From Talaromyces rugulosus (taxonomy: Eukaryota > Ascomycota > Eurotiomycetes > Eurotiales > Trichocomaceae): DNA of 64,000 nt. This document shows positions 23,229 through 34,333 of the stretch, in pieces. Every line of letters begins with the position of its first letter. Position 1 is the first letter of the stretch. The notes beneath the pieces were generated by a model. That model saw nothing but the letters and a program-made list of their open reading frames with translations, was not told where the DNA came from and did no database searches. A program made the position numbers and the translations under genes. The stretch lies in NCBI RefSeq assembly GCF_013368755.1, contig NC_049563.1, forward strand, positions 3,162,001 to 3,226,000, in the 5' to 3' direction.

Positions 23229-25387
23229 CTATAGCTCGGATACGATAAGCTCCAAAAAATGCTCAAGGGGATTAGTATCCTCTAAGTCACCTATGAACGC
23301 GATGTGCTGATCGGGTCGGAGAAGCACAAGACAACCTCGGGGCAAAATCCCGAACTCTTCGTATGCTTTTCCACCACCAACATGATAGGACTCGTTATCA
23401 ACAAAGACCTTACCATAGTCAAATCCAGTATCGTCATCAGGCGGTCGGAAAACACCCGGTAGCTTCCCAATGTCGACCTCGGTGCGCAAGCCCGAATGCA
23501 CCAAGTATATCGAGAGACAGCCCACCGGGATGGGGTATAAGAGTCTCCGGGTGTTCATCTTCCGGACGATAGACTCTGGAGAAGACAAGGCATTTGCAAG
23601 ATGATCTATGCGACGTCTTTGCTGTTCATCGACTATATCACCCCCAAATACGACAAAGTGCCACTCTCCAGTACTTTGAAACACCCGTTGGAGTTCATGA
23701 GGCTGTGAATCGGCTTGGCCTAACACCAGAGCACTAGGCATTCTAGCACCTAGCCTGATAGCTTTCATCCTGTCAGGTTGTGTTGATAAGGAAGTTTCCT
23801 CGTTCGCAATAGGGAAAAATTTCTCCGTTCCATTCGCCTTGTGCTCAGTCAGCTCCGCTACCACCAGATTGGGTTCATATGCAATGCCGAGCCCCGACAT
23901 TGAAGTATTCTCCTCCACGAGAGCTTTTCTGTGATCTTCGTCAAAGGTGTTCTCGGCATCCAGCATCCCGCGACAAATGCGCTTATCGAACTCTATCAGG
24001 CGCCTTGCCACGGGCAGTCTCTCTTGATGGTACGTCTGGAGAATCTGTTGTGTGGCCACTCCATGGATCACAGACGCGAGTTTCCAGCCTAGGTTGTATG
24101 AATCTTGCATACTCACATTCATCCCTTGGCCAGCTTTGGGAGAATGCGTGTGGACAGCGTCGCCGGCGAGGAATATTCGCTCGTACCGCGATAATTCGCG
24201 GCAGTACCTATGTCCAACCTGGATTTCGTTGGGTTAATTGATCAATTGATATTTCCTCCCAGTGTTTCCAGAACGAGTTTCACTTACCGTATATATCGTC
24301 GACCATTCTAGCCGTGACGCCCCAAATCGATATGGCTGCATGATCTTTTGAACTGCACGCATGATCACTTCTGGATCCCGGTTTTTCGTGCTGTAGTCGT
24401 TGGCCAGGCCGGCAGACACCTGGACATACATGCGAACGAGTTTGCGCTCGCGTGGGATAATCATCAGGTTTCCAAACTCGGATTTTATGATGCATCTTCG
24501 ACGAATGTCCGCTGTTGGGTGTCAACGATTGTATACCCTTGATGAGAGATCATTTAGACAGTGGCCATGGGATTGAACACTTACGAAAATCAGTAATGGG
24601 AAATGCATCGAGCACTCCCCAACTCACATCCCTCGAAGCACCCTCGAGCTTCAAGCCAAGCTGCTTGCGAACCCAACTATGCGCACCATCACAACCGAGC
24701 AAGTACCTGGCTTGAATGGTCTCCTTCGTGCCCTCCAAAGTTGCATCACCCCCAAGAGTACTGTCAAACTCGGGCTCGGGAATGGCTGTGATTCCTACAT
24801 GAATAGGATGCAAGTCATTTCTGTGATTCCCCAACTCTGTTTCGATGATATGAAGCGAGATCGGCGCTGTTCTCCTTCTGACCTCAACATAGGGAGACTT
24901 CAGCACTTGCTCAAGCAAAATTGTTTCAATTTGCGACTGGCCGAGGGTGGACTCCTGAAACCGCGACCACCCTGGCTTCGAATTGGCCGAAATGTTCTGT
25001 CGGTGTAATGCACCCTCGGAGGTTTTGTTCTATTATGAGAGGGCCAGCATGTGAGTTCGAAGGACAGCGACCGAAGAGAATGGTCGTTACCCATAAACAA
25101 ATATCAATAGTGTGGTTTGATTTATTCCAGACTTTCTGCCCCAGGCCAAAACTGTCTAATATTTCGATAGTTCTGCTTTCGAGACCATCCGCATGGCCGG
25201 CTTTGGTTGGGCCCGAGTTTCGCTCAACCACCAAAGTTCGAATGCCCGTACGTGCCATCCACAGGGCTGCCATAAGTCTGCGTGATGATCTCAGTAAATT
25301 TATTCTTCGATGGATCCAAGCTTGCACAGGATGCGCCAAAACTCACCCAGCGGGCCCTGCGCCGACAATCAGAACATCGACTTGCAT
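23229..25387 (-). CDS. FAD-dependent aromatic hydroxylase (phenol 2-monooxygenase type)
   Basis: Complement of join(23229..24218,24288..24511,24585..25029,25091..25277,25347..25387), 628 aa, five exons. The dinucleotide-binding motif GxGxxG (VGAGPAG|LMAA) is split by intron 1 after codon 13. The second conserved motif is LLGCDGAHSWVRKQLG (about residue 190) and the FAD ribityl motif is FLAGDAVHTHSPKAGQGMN (about residue 318). Junction ITDF-P-DIRRRC restores the family's 'SDFPDIR' block. The C-terminal 180 residues match the thioredoxin-like dimerisation domain of phenol hydroxylases. It inserts a hydroxyl into an aromatic ring with NADPH and O2 (family knowledge). The next gene upstream on the same strand is an O-methyltransferase, so a hydroxylate-then-methylate relay is plausible. 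Substrate unknown. Confidence 0.9.
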
Positions 25388-26151
25388 TTTTTAGTGAAAC
25401 GGGATAGAAAAAAAAGGTCCTGTTGAGAGGAGTTTGATATTGGAATCAAAGTATGCCGTGCCGGTCAGTTTTACGTGTGTTTTTGGCTGTATTATTTGTT
25501 ATAACACTCGGGAGATCAACAATGACGAAATGATGCAAGCTCCAGTTGGGAGCTGATGGTTAATGGGTATCGACTTAAAATTGCAGATACATACAGTGGG
25601 GGACCAAAGATTTGTTTAGCGTTGGGTTCAAATAATTGGCTAGACGGTGTGCACGAAACCGATACAGAGTGGATAGGCGGTATTGATCTACATTTACACT
25701 ACCATATATCGAGCTGCAACCTGCCGGTCTGCATGTGAGATATTGAAACTTCGCGAGCTCAGCCAGCCATGGAACTCGTCTGCAGATCGCGCTACCGCTA
25801 GAAATAGAAATAGACTTCATAAGGGGGTTTGACAGGTCGCATTATTACTGACCGACTTTTAGACACCTACGCCATCTAGATGATGGCTGAGCTGAAAATG
25901 TAGGCGCATAATGGAGACCTTGTAAACAGGCAGTTCCGCCGGACCTATGGCCTGCTCTCGGTCACAGCCTTCCGGTATCACTCAGATCCATTGGCCCTAG
26001 CTGGTGGCCAGATGAAGGGTAAGAGGGTCAATACCATTTTATGTGCGGCCGGGATGCAGGATTAAGTTTCCAGTGTATAGAACGTAATTATGCAGATCTT
26101 CATTTGCTACTATACGGTTATTTCGCTCCCACAGGGGACAAAAAAAACTAT
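25388..26151. other. Monooxygenase promoter and OMT 3' flank
   Basis: 764 bp between the monooxygenase start and the last exon of the O-methyltransferase, both on the minus strand. No coding signature; one weak ORF (25575-25820, minus) lacks family features. Confidence 0.45.
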
Positions 26152-27053
26152 CTAAAGAGTTTCACCTTTACACCAAGAGATCTCGACAGCGTCCTGGCAC
26201 CGTACATTAGGAAAAGCACCTCCAAAAAATCACGCACATCAACTTACATCTCGACCAGTGGGCTCCCGCCCATGGATCAGTGTTGTCTCATAGATCAGAT
26301 AAGGGTTACCCAGAGACATATCGCCTTCACCCTTGTTGGCCTTATTCTCTTCAAGGTGCTGCTTTTTCAACTCAGGAGAATCCCGAACGTACGCCGAGTA
26401 CGCAGCATTTCCTGGTAGAATCATATCGTCGGCAATGACCGTAGTACCGGGCCTCACGAAGCCCAGTTCCTCGCAAAGCTTCAACTCGTCGAGGTAAAGG
26501 ACCTTGGCGTGATCTATGAAGATGATATCAAATGCCCCAGCGCCTTGCTTATGAAGACTCCTCAGGGACTCTCGACAAGGGCCTTCGATGATTTCAACGA
26601 TCTGATCCAGCCCGGCAAGAGCAACCAATTCGCGTGCCACGGACGCAAATGTAGGATTCAATTCCAAGCTCAAATATTTCTGACCCCCCGCTTTGCGGAA
26701 CTCGTTACCGAAGAGGATGGCGGAAAATCCGACGTAGCATCCAATCTCAATCAGAGTCTTTGGTTTCTGCTCGGAAATGATCTTGGTGACAACGGCTCCT
26801 TTCTCTTGGCCCACGTTCATGAGGAAGTCCTTTGTGGTGCCAAACTCGTCGATCGCGGCGAGGACTGCCTCGGGGGAGTTTTTCATTGATGAATATTGAG
26901 GGTGGCTTCGGATGAACTGGAGAAGTTCCGTTTCCCTTCCATCGTTGCACTTGAGGACGGCGAGTCTCAGTTAGTCTAGTAATCACTGTAAGCTTAGAGA
27001 AAGAGGGGATGTATTTTGCGTACAAATACCTCTTCCTCGGGTTTGTACGGCAT
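26152..27053 (-). CDS. Catechol-type O-methyltransferase (SAM-dependent)
   Basis: Complement of join(26152..26193,26248..26949,27030..27053), 255 aa. Exon 1 encodes only MPYKPEEE; exon 2 starts CNDGRETELLQFI. Exon 3 encodes DAVEISWCKGETL after a GTAAGT donor, restoring the D-G-V-E-I-type end seen in family members; without it the protein stops at GRDVS. SAM-binding motif I is LIEIGCYVGFSAI (about residue 75). The metal/catalytic region has FDIIFIDHAK (about 150) and VIADDMILPGN (about 175), the Asp/Asn ligands of Mg-dependent COMTs. The family methylates one hydroxyl of a catechol. It faces the ATP-grasp genes across a shared promoter. Confidence 0.85.
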
Positions 27054-27726
27054 TTTTATGTGTCGATTGTTGTTGGGTGTAGCAATTTCGAGACTTGAAG
27101 ATGCGAGCAGATCTTTGACCAGGGCGCCTCGCAAGTGATTTAAGCATATAATAATGCATCGGGACTTATTAAGTTATATCAGTATGCTATTGTATTCCGG
27201 TAATTTTGGCGATCCACCGCAATCCACTCGATGTAGATCGCCAAACTCGTGGCATTGCTGAGGTATTTTCTCCCTACCATCGTTCGTATGCTCGTATTCA
27301 TTAAGTTGTTTTCAAGAAATATAACTCATTTGACTTCAAAACTTTGTCAATGTTTTAGCAATGCTCTTGAAAAAGTACAAGAGCAATGTTCCGTTTGTGC
27401 CCTAATGGCTTGCCCTAATGGTTCTGTTGAGGTCGTAAGAAAGTTACGGGAACTTGACTTCTATTCAGCTAAAGTGTAGGGAAGGTTAGTTTGACCAAGA
27501 TCCACTATGATCGACCGCAACTCCAGGAGCTACAGGAAGCACCTACTAAAGGCAGGGTGGCTGCAGCCGATTTCCTCCTTGCTTGGGAGAGACAATCTTC
27601 TTTGCCTGTCGAGAGTAGTTCGAGGGAAACTTCCACCACCGTGAGAAAGCTCGGCCCACATCGAGAATCCCAAAGGCCACGAGGACCTTTTCAATTCCCT
27701 CCATCTTCCTCAAGAACCAAAGAAAT
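27054..27726. promoter_or_regulatory. Bidirectional promoter between OMT and first ATP-grasp gene
   Basis: A 673-bp gap between divergent starts. It contains a 10-bp inverted repeat (27205-27245). The ORF at 27491-27928 overlaps the ATP-grasp exon in another frame and is treated as a shadow. Confidence 0.5.
27205..27245. promoter_or_regulatory. Inverted repeat TTTGGCGATC - 21 bp - GATCGCCAAA
   Basis: Perfect 10-bp arms at 27205-27214 and 27236-27245, in the gap between OMT and the first ATP-grasp gene, 152 bp from the OMT ATG. The arms contain GGCGATC/GATCGCC. It could be a dimer binding site for a pathway regulator. The function is inference. Confidence 0.5.
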
Positions 27727-29251
27727 ATGGGAAGCATCAGTCAGCTTCCTCGGCACAAGCAAATTTGCTGGTCAGCGAGTGTCGAAACATCGCGACCGGT
27801 GGCGATTTCTGCGGCGGACGACCACCAAAAAACTCGAGATGAGATCGCTTATCAAAGGGCCAATGCATCGATACCGCAGCCGGGAACGAGTCCAGGTGAG
27901 CAGGATATCTCATTTTATCCCATGTTGAGTGAGAGGATGTTTGTGGACCGGCTGCAGCAGTTCCATGAAGCCTTAGTTAAGGCGACTGTGAACATCGTCC
28001 ATCGATGGTGGGAGGACAAAGACTCCGACTTTCCCTCTCGAATGCCTCTGGAGTCTCAATTTGAAGAAACCTTGCAAGTACATCACTCCTAATACTCTGC
28101 ATTGCTTGCCCGAGCGCCTATCGCTAAAAATCCGTACTTAGTGGATTGATTTACAAAGCAAACAGAAATCCATGCCGGCTTTCGCAGACTGCCTCGGCCT
28201 CTGGAGACCAGACTTTCTTTTGATAGAAAGTCAAAGTTCCGAGGTTGGAGCTGGATTCAAAGTATGCGAGATCAATAGTCGCTCGCCAAACAATGCAATC
28301 ATTCACACTGCGTACAAACATGCCATCATGCAGGAACTGCTGGGACCGAAATCTATGATTGTGCCAGCAGGCAAATCTGATACCATGGTGGATGGCTTTC
28401 TCAATCATTTTGACATGGCTCTGCCCATTCATATTATTAGGGGAAGAGACACCCTCGACAGGAAAGAGTTCGCTCTGCTAGTTGAAGGAAAGACTGGATT
28501 ACGACCCAGATTGATTAACATGACTGACCTACAACTAAGGCCTGATCCATCTTCTGCGACAGGATTATCTCCTTACTGGGTTAGTTTGGATCTAGAGCCT
28601 GAAAAGATTCATCAAGCAATAATGTCTCTATTTCCAGACGAATTCAGTTCTCTCTCGCAAGAGATGCTTCGCCATCTGGCAAAGCTATCGGTCAATGATT
28701 TCCGTGCTATCGCATTCGTGAATGACCAGAGATTCCTGGGTATTATTTTGCAAGAGCTGAACAATCTTGTAGAGAAACACAAAGTTCTCACTCCTGAGCA
28801 GGAGCAGATCCTTCGGGAGGGAATCGTGCCAACATTTATACCGGGATCCCAGGACCTGCAGGAAATTTTGCAAAAATCTCAGAAAGAGGGTAGGTCCATG
28901 AAGAATGATTTTATCTTCAAGGCAGCTCGCTCCAGCCGAGGCAAAGGACATCTACTTGGGGATGAAATTTCAGAAGAAGAATGGGAAGCGATCTTACTTG
29001 GTATGCAAGACCCGAAAGTTCGCGCAGACACCACCTCCTATGTACTCCAACCATATGTGCGGCAGCCAATGTTCGACATTGCGGTCAACAAGAGCAGGAT
29101 GACCACTGGTAATCATATTGTCGGCACATACTACGCGACAAATGGTTGCTTTGCTGGAATGGGCCCGTGGCGCGCAGGGACCGGAAAGATCTGCAATGTG
29201 TACGGCAGTGGATGTACGCTTGTAACATCAGTTACGACAGTAGATACGTAG
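27727..29251 (+). CDS. Circularly permuted ATP-grasp-like enzyme, paralogue 1
   Basis: join(27727..28077,28142..29251), 486 aa. Exon 1 is exactly 117 codons, as in the neighbouring paralogue, and joins ETLQ|WIDLQSKQKS in phase 0. Order of features: helical N-terminus; RPDFLL...VCEINSRSP (E-x-N, likely metal site, about residue 165); FVNDQRFLGIILQEL; the switch TPEQEQILREGIVPTFIPGS; a nucleotide-binding strand-loop FIFKAARSSRGKGHLLGD (about residue 395) followed by EEEWEAIL; and YVLQPYV. Lys-Gly loop late and ExN early is the arrangement of circularly permuted ATP-grasp proteins, which join carboxylates to amines using ATP. The C-terminus is 12 residues shorter overall than in paralogue 2. The fold call is by pattern, not search. 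Confidence 0.65.
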
Positions 29252-29539
29252 CTAGTTGGCATCGTGTTTATTACCTTGCAGTAGTCGTATGTGAGACAGG
29301 TAACGACAGGTAATTAATGCATAGTTTCGCCTATTATCTCCCTCCTTGGTGGGGATTTTGTCGATCCCTCCAGCTGAGTCTTAAAGGGCCGTGCAAGCAT
29401 CCCCTCGTCCTTTTCCCAGTCCACTCGAATAACGAAGACGGGAAATTTATGGCATTCATTTTTTGAGGTCTATCCACCAGTAATCAAGTCCCGTGGGGGG
29501 GGGAAATAAAGTCTTTACCACAAAACTCCATTTCCCGTC
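29252..29539. other. Spacer between the two ATP-grasp paralogues
   Basis: 288 bp, long enough for its own promoter. G-run at 29493-29501; no coding signal. Confidence 0.4.
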
Positions 29540-31096
29540 ATGGAAAACTCCACATCGCACCCACTACAAATATGCCTAAGCGCCTCAAAAGAGTCGAGCA
29601 AGCTGGTGTCAGCCTCCAAAGCCTCATATAAAGATCGAAAACATGCAGAGGAAATCTACCTTTCGGTGGTTTTGAAGTACACCAGCGGATTGGCTCATCT
29701 TCCATATGAATTACGTTTCATGAGCCCCAATCCCATACTGGTCTCTCAGCAGTTCTTGGATGAGATAAAGGAGTTTCACCAGGCTCTTACTCTTGCCTTA
29801 AATCATATTGTACGGCGGTGGTTCTCGGATAAAGAGGCTGCATTCCCAACGCGAATGCCACTTGAGCCTCATGAAGAAGAGCTCCTACAGGTATTTTGAT
29901 CCCGGTCCCATGGCATCGGAATTCTTCCAGTCTGGCTACTGACAGGTCAGTGGGTGTCCGAGCAAAACAAAAAGAACGCGATGCATTTTTATGAAGGGCA
30001 CCAAGGAAATTGGAGGCCAGACCTACTACTCCCTCTGGACGGGCAAGAATCCTTCAAAATATGCGAAATAAATGCGAAGTACCCATTCAACGGCATCGAT
30101 TTAGCAGGTTTATTCTACCAAGCTTTGGCCAACCCGGATATCAAACTTCCTTTCCTTGACCCAGCCGCAGATGGAGACCGCCTGTTCGATTCTATCTTTG
30201 CAATGTTCAATCCAGACCAACCCATTCACTTTCTCCAGTCCAAAGCCTTTATTGAGACTAGGAAAAACGTCATGACGGCGTTCATGGACTTTGCGGAGAG
30301 GCGGACCGCGATGAGGCCTCGAGCAGTAACCCCGGAGGAACTGCGTCTCGTGCGTGACCCTACATCAAAAACAGGATTTGCCCTTTATTGCACCAGCGAC
30401 CTACTTGGATCACTGCCATCTGTGCAGCAAAATGGAGAGACGTTAGAAAAGGTGAGTCAAGTTGGTCTTCAGTTGATGGGAAACGAGTTCCAGCCACTCG
30501 ACCCTGAAATAAGACACCATTTGGGTCTCTATGGAGTGAATGATGTCCGTAGTATGCTTCTTGTACAGGACAAGCGTCTTCTGGGAATCCTCCACCAAGA
30601 GCTTGATGGTCTGGTCAAGAAACATGATGTCTTGACGGAGGAGCAGGCTGAACTACTCCGACGACGAGTCATACCTACTATTATCCCTGGGTCCAAGGAA
30701 TTGCAGCAGCTTTTGAGCCAGTACCGGAACGGCACCATCTCCAAAGATCATTACCTTCTGAAGCCCGTACGAGGAAGCCGCGGAGAGGGAATAGTGTTTG
30801 GAGACGAGTTGAATGACTTTGAATGGGAAGCAATACTGAACGATTTGCAAAATCCCGTTATTTTTCCAGAAAGGAAGCTTTATGTGATCCAGCCAGTTGT
30901 TACGCAAGTTGAAAAGGAGCTATTCCTAGATGAGGAGGTCGGACAGCAGCGATGCCAGCTCGTTGGTTCCTACCACGCTGTAAACGGCGAGTTTGTCGGT
31001 CTGGGAGCTTGGAGAGTGGTTAACTCCAGCCAGCGGACTTGCAATATGGCAACCGGACGAGCCTGGAAATTGGGAAGTGTAGTTTTGCGCGAGTGA
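29540..31096 (+). CDS. Circularly permuted ATP-grasp-like enzyme, paralogue 2
   Basis: join(29540..29890,29951..31096), 498 aa. Clearly homologous to the preceding gene: same 117-codon first exon, same phase-0 intron position (EELLQ|WVSEQNKK), and the same blocks in the same order. These are RPDLLL...ICEINAKYPFNG, LVQDKRLLGILHQEL, TEEQAELLRRRVIPTIIPGS, YLLKPVRGSRGEGIVFGD, FEWEAIL, YVIQPVV and GSYHAVNGEFVGLGAWR. The candidate ATP-contact Lys (LLKP), the Gly-rich loop and the E-x-N pair are all intact, and more canonical than in paralogue 1. Sequence divergence is considerable, so the duplication is old. Substrates unknown; ligation of a carboxylate to an amine is inferred from fold. Confidence 0.68.
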
Positions 31097-32902
31097 ATCG
31101 CGCCATATACATACAAAAGGCAGTCTGGTGGTGGCTCGTTTCAAGTTCAGAACGATTCCTTTCTTCCGTGTTCAAAATGGCAAACATAATGTAATCTATA
31201 AAGTAAACTCCATCCTCGTAGTCGTTTCATTATCATCGGCATCATCCTCTGCAATCACGCCTCGGATAAGTATTTCTTCCAGTTCTCTTTATTTGATCGA
31301 GATATGTGAGATTTGAGTTGTTACAGCTACATTTACAAGTGGGTATACAATTACGCACTATGAACCACACCCATGCCTAGAAAATTATCCACAGCGTTGG
31401 CTAGAAAAGCATATGGAGAGCTCCCGTAATCACCAGCGGGGTTGGCCGTCTCTCAATACCTCCTTGGTAGATACAATAAAGCCCTTGTACTAAACTAACT
31501 AGCCACTTTTGGCGAGAGACGATCCCTAAGTAGAAAAAACATAATATCTCGAAAAGTATTTACCTATAACCAACCCGGTACAGATTAAGCCCCCCCTGAC
31601 CTATAACCATATGGGAGGTAAGAACAGACAAGAGGCGTTTAAACTTTACCCAGATAAGGTCAAAGAACCTCTTGATAGAATTAGCTTTGTCTTTAGTTCC
31701 TTTTGTAGCGTAACTGTGCTCATTATAAAGATCTGGTTGATGACTAATATAAAGATAAACGCCTAAAGGGGGTATCCAAAGCTCTGTCCTCTACAAGTCT
31801 TAAGTTATAAAAACCCCAGCTTATCACGCTTCAATCCACATAATCATTTTCTCCTCGCCAATGATAGAATTTGTTGTTGGCCGTGCTTATGTCGCAGGCG
31901 ATGTCCAAATCAAGGGAGAACTAATTCGTCGCTCTATTTGACTACGGGAAAAGGCGCCTATTCAACAGAGCTTTGAATTTTTGCGATTACTGCCGGGTTG
32001 CAACCAATATGAACACTAGAGCGATCGGGGATGATTATGATCGTGGTGATAATCTATATCTCAAATTCATTGACCAGCCCTAGGAGTTAAGTCCAGCGAG
32101 AGTTATAGACAATGTATTAGCAGCTGTGAAAAGGGAATTTCCTCTTTATTGGGTCGTATATTTCTAAAGTATTTATATAAAATATAGTTGATTTTTGTCA
32201 GTATATATGGACCGATCAAACTATAATTAGAATAACATTTTAGAGATAATTAATTTGAATGGGAAATAAGAGGAATGTTTCGAAACAATGAATACCAAAA
32301 AAACCAGACCCCGAATAACCAAGTCCGGTTACACTTAACCCTAACATGACCAGGGCTTATACAGTTCCTATATCATGGTGAGATTTTTCCATCGACCAAT
32401 TTCCATCTTCCCCAAATTGAAAGAGGTCAAAAAGATCCATCTGAGTAAAAGTCAGGATGTCGTTGGCCCTGACGCTACATGTGTTCTAGTGTGCACGGCT
32501 TTATGACTTGATGATAGCTTAGTTTTTATACTATTACCAAATCTAAAACAACGTCCGAGAGTGTAGTCAAAAATACAGCCTATTACCGTATTACATAGTG
32601 TTGAACGTTGGGTCCAAGCAGGATAAATTGTGGACCGCGCAATTAATTCCCGCGCCTTTTAGCTTCTATACTGGCTTCACCGATTTAGCACACTGGATGT
32701 ACACTAATATATCTAACCGGCCTCTTCACACATTAATTGATTTCCGTAGTTGATGTCTCTATCATAGAAATTTCCTTGTATAGGCTCAGCGTTGGCTCGA
32801 CTTCAGCCCTAACTTTTAACGCCATATGAAGAACCGTTTTCTATCTACTTGAACCCAAAGACCACCTCTTTTTGCTGTTTAGTTCGCAACATCTCCCCCA
32901 TA
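31097..32902. other. 1.8 kb AT-rich intergenic region
   Basis: No supportable gene. The stretch 31860-32170 reads like a decayed open frame interrupted by stops in every frame (for example around TAG at 32091-32093), but I cannot assign it. The last 100 bp should hold the acyltransferase promoter. Confidence 0.45.
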
Positions 32903-34333
32903 ATGTCTCCTGCGCCTGATATTCTAGGTTTGAGCCCTCTTGACCACATCCCCGCGAAACTTTTTCTGCCGTACATTCTATACTTCGACACGGCCGACCC
33001 CCAAACCGCCACGCACTCCATCCAGAAGGGCATAGACAAACTGATCTCCCAATTGCCTTGGCTCGCTGGAGATGTAATCCTCCACAGTGCACCCGAGGGG
33101 CCCAAGAACCGAATGCACATTGCCCCTCCGCGTAGCTCCCCTTCTCAGGAGGTTCCCCCCATGCTGCAGATCAAGCACTTTGATCGCGATGAGGATTTTC
33201 GCACGCACCCAGTGCATTGTTATCTCCCTCTGCCCACGTTTATTCCAGCCTTGGAGCAGAGACCCGTCATCCGGTTCCAGGCCAATGTCTTCCCCAGCAA
33301 GATTGCGCTGGCCATGTCCTTTTGGCACAGCGTCTTTGACGGCACCGGAGCTGGCGTTATCCTCGAAGCGGTTGCCGAGTGTTGCAAGACGACAGCCAAC
33401 AATGAAGCTGAAACCCCCATGGCGCAGATAATCGCAAAGACCCATACTGAGCTCCGAAACACGGTCTCGGCCTTTGCATCCAAGTGCCAAGTGCGTCTCG
33501 ACCATACCGTGGAACTAGGGACGCCCATTTTCGACCCAAGCATTTCCAGCGAGCAGTGGAATGCAATTGAATCAGCCGCGGCCTCTGCTGTTGAGACAAA
33601 GCGATACACCTTTAGCCCGGAGAAAGTGGCCGAAGTGAAGGAGACCTGCACTCGGCTTCTCTCACAGCTACAAGCCCCCTCCTCTTCCTCATCCTCCTCC
33701 TCCTCCTCGGCATGGATCTCGAGCAACGACATTATCACTGCAATGCTAGTCATCTGTGTCGACCGAACTCTGCACCCGGACCGGGCAGACAAGACCAAAT
33801 CCGCAGATTTCCTAATGGCCGTCGACATGCGCAGCCGTGTCCATCCGCCATTACCAGAGACATACCTAGGCAACTCGATCTTCCCCGTCCACGACAATAT
33901 CTACTTTGAAGAGACAGCAACAAGTCAAACCGGCCAAGACGACGCAGACGCAGACGCAGACCTTCTCCACCTAACTCAGCTGGCGCTACACATCCGCACC
34001 AAACTCGGCCAGATGGACGAGACTGTGGCGTACAGCTCCTCCGCCGCCGTCGCAGAGTATGAGGACTGGGCCAAAATCGAAGCGAAGCCTGCGGGTATAA
34101 TTGTGACTAGCTGGCGGAGCCTAAAAACCTTTTCGCTAGATTTTGGCCCTGGGCTCGGCTGTATTGAAGACTTTGAGCCGGGGCTTGCTCTTGTTCCAGG
34201 TGGGTGCATTCTTTTACCATCGCGGGTGGTGTCGCCAGAGAAGACGCCTCCGTGGGAGGTATGTATCACAATGAAGATGGGCGATAGCAAGATGCTTGTT
34301 CAGGATCCGCTGTTTTCTCGAATCTTGGCCTAA
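32903..34333 (+). CDS. BAHD/trichothecene-acetyltransferase-like acyltransferase
   Basis: Single exon, 476 aa from ATG 32903 (MSPAPDILGLSPLDHIP). The open frame extends upstream but without an ATG. The catalytic HxxxD motif is HSVFDGTG (His about 142, Asp about 146). The structural motif near the C-terminus is DFGPGLG where BAHD enzymes have DFGWG. Opening residues LSPLDHIP match the family start. A poly-serine run (about residues 258-267) sits between the two lobes. The family transfers acyl groups from CoA to alcohols or amines. It lies rightmost in the candidate cluster, 1.8 kb from the ATP-grasp pair, so membership is less certain. Confidence 0.85.
   Translation: MSPAPDILGLSPLDHIPAKLFLPYILYFDTADPQTATHSIQKGIDKLISQLPWLAGDVILHSAPEGPKNRMHIAPPRSSPSQEVPPMLQIKHFDRDEDFRTHPVHCYLPLPTFIPALEQRPVIRFQANVFPSKIALAMSFWHSVFDGTGAGVILEAVAECCKTTANNEAETPMAQIIAKTHTELRNTVSAFASKCQVRLDHTVELGTPIFDPSISSEQWNAIESAAASAVETKRYTFSPEKVAEVKETCTRLLSQLQAPSSSSSSSSSSAWISSNDIITAMLVICVDRTLHPDRADKTKSADFLMAVDMRSRVHPPLPETYLGNSIFPVHDNIYFEETATSQTGQDDADADADLLHLTQLALHIRTKLGQMDETVAYSSSAAVAEYEDWAKIEAKPAGIIVTSWRSLKTFSLDFGPGLGCIEDFEPGLALVPGGCILLPSRVVSPEKTPPWEVCITMKMGDSKMLVQDPLFSRILA

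Noticed and set aside
27491..27928. 145-aa ORF before the first ATP-grasp paralogue
   Set aside because: It overlaps ATP-grasp exon 1 in another frame, and exon 1 is supported by homology to the second paralogue.
31860..32170. Possible gene remnant with readable stretches
   Set aside because: Stops in all frames and no family I could name; left as unannotated AT-rich DNA.
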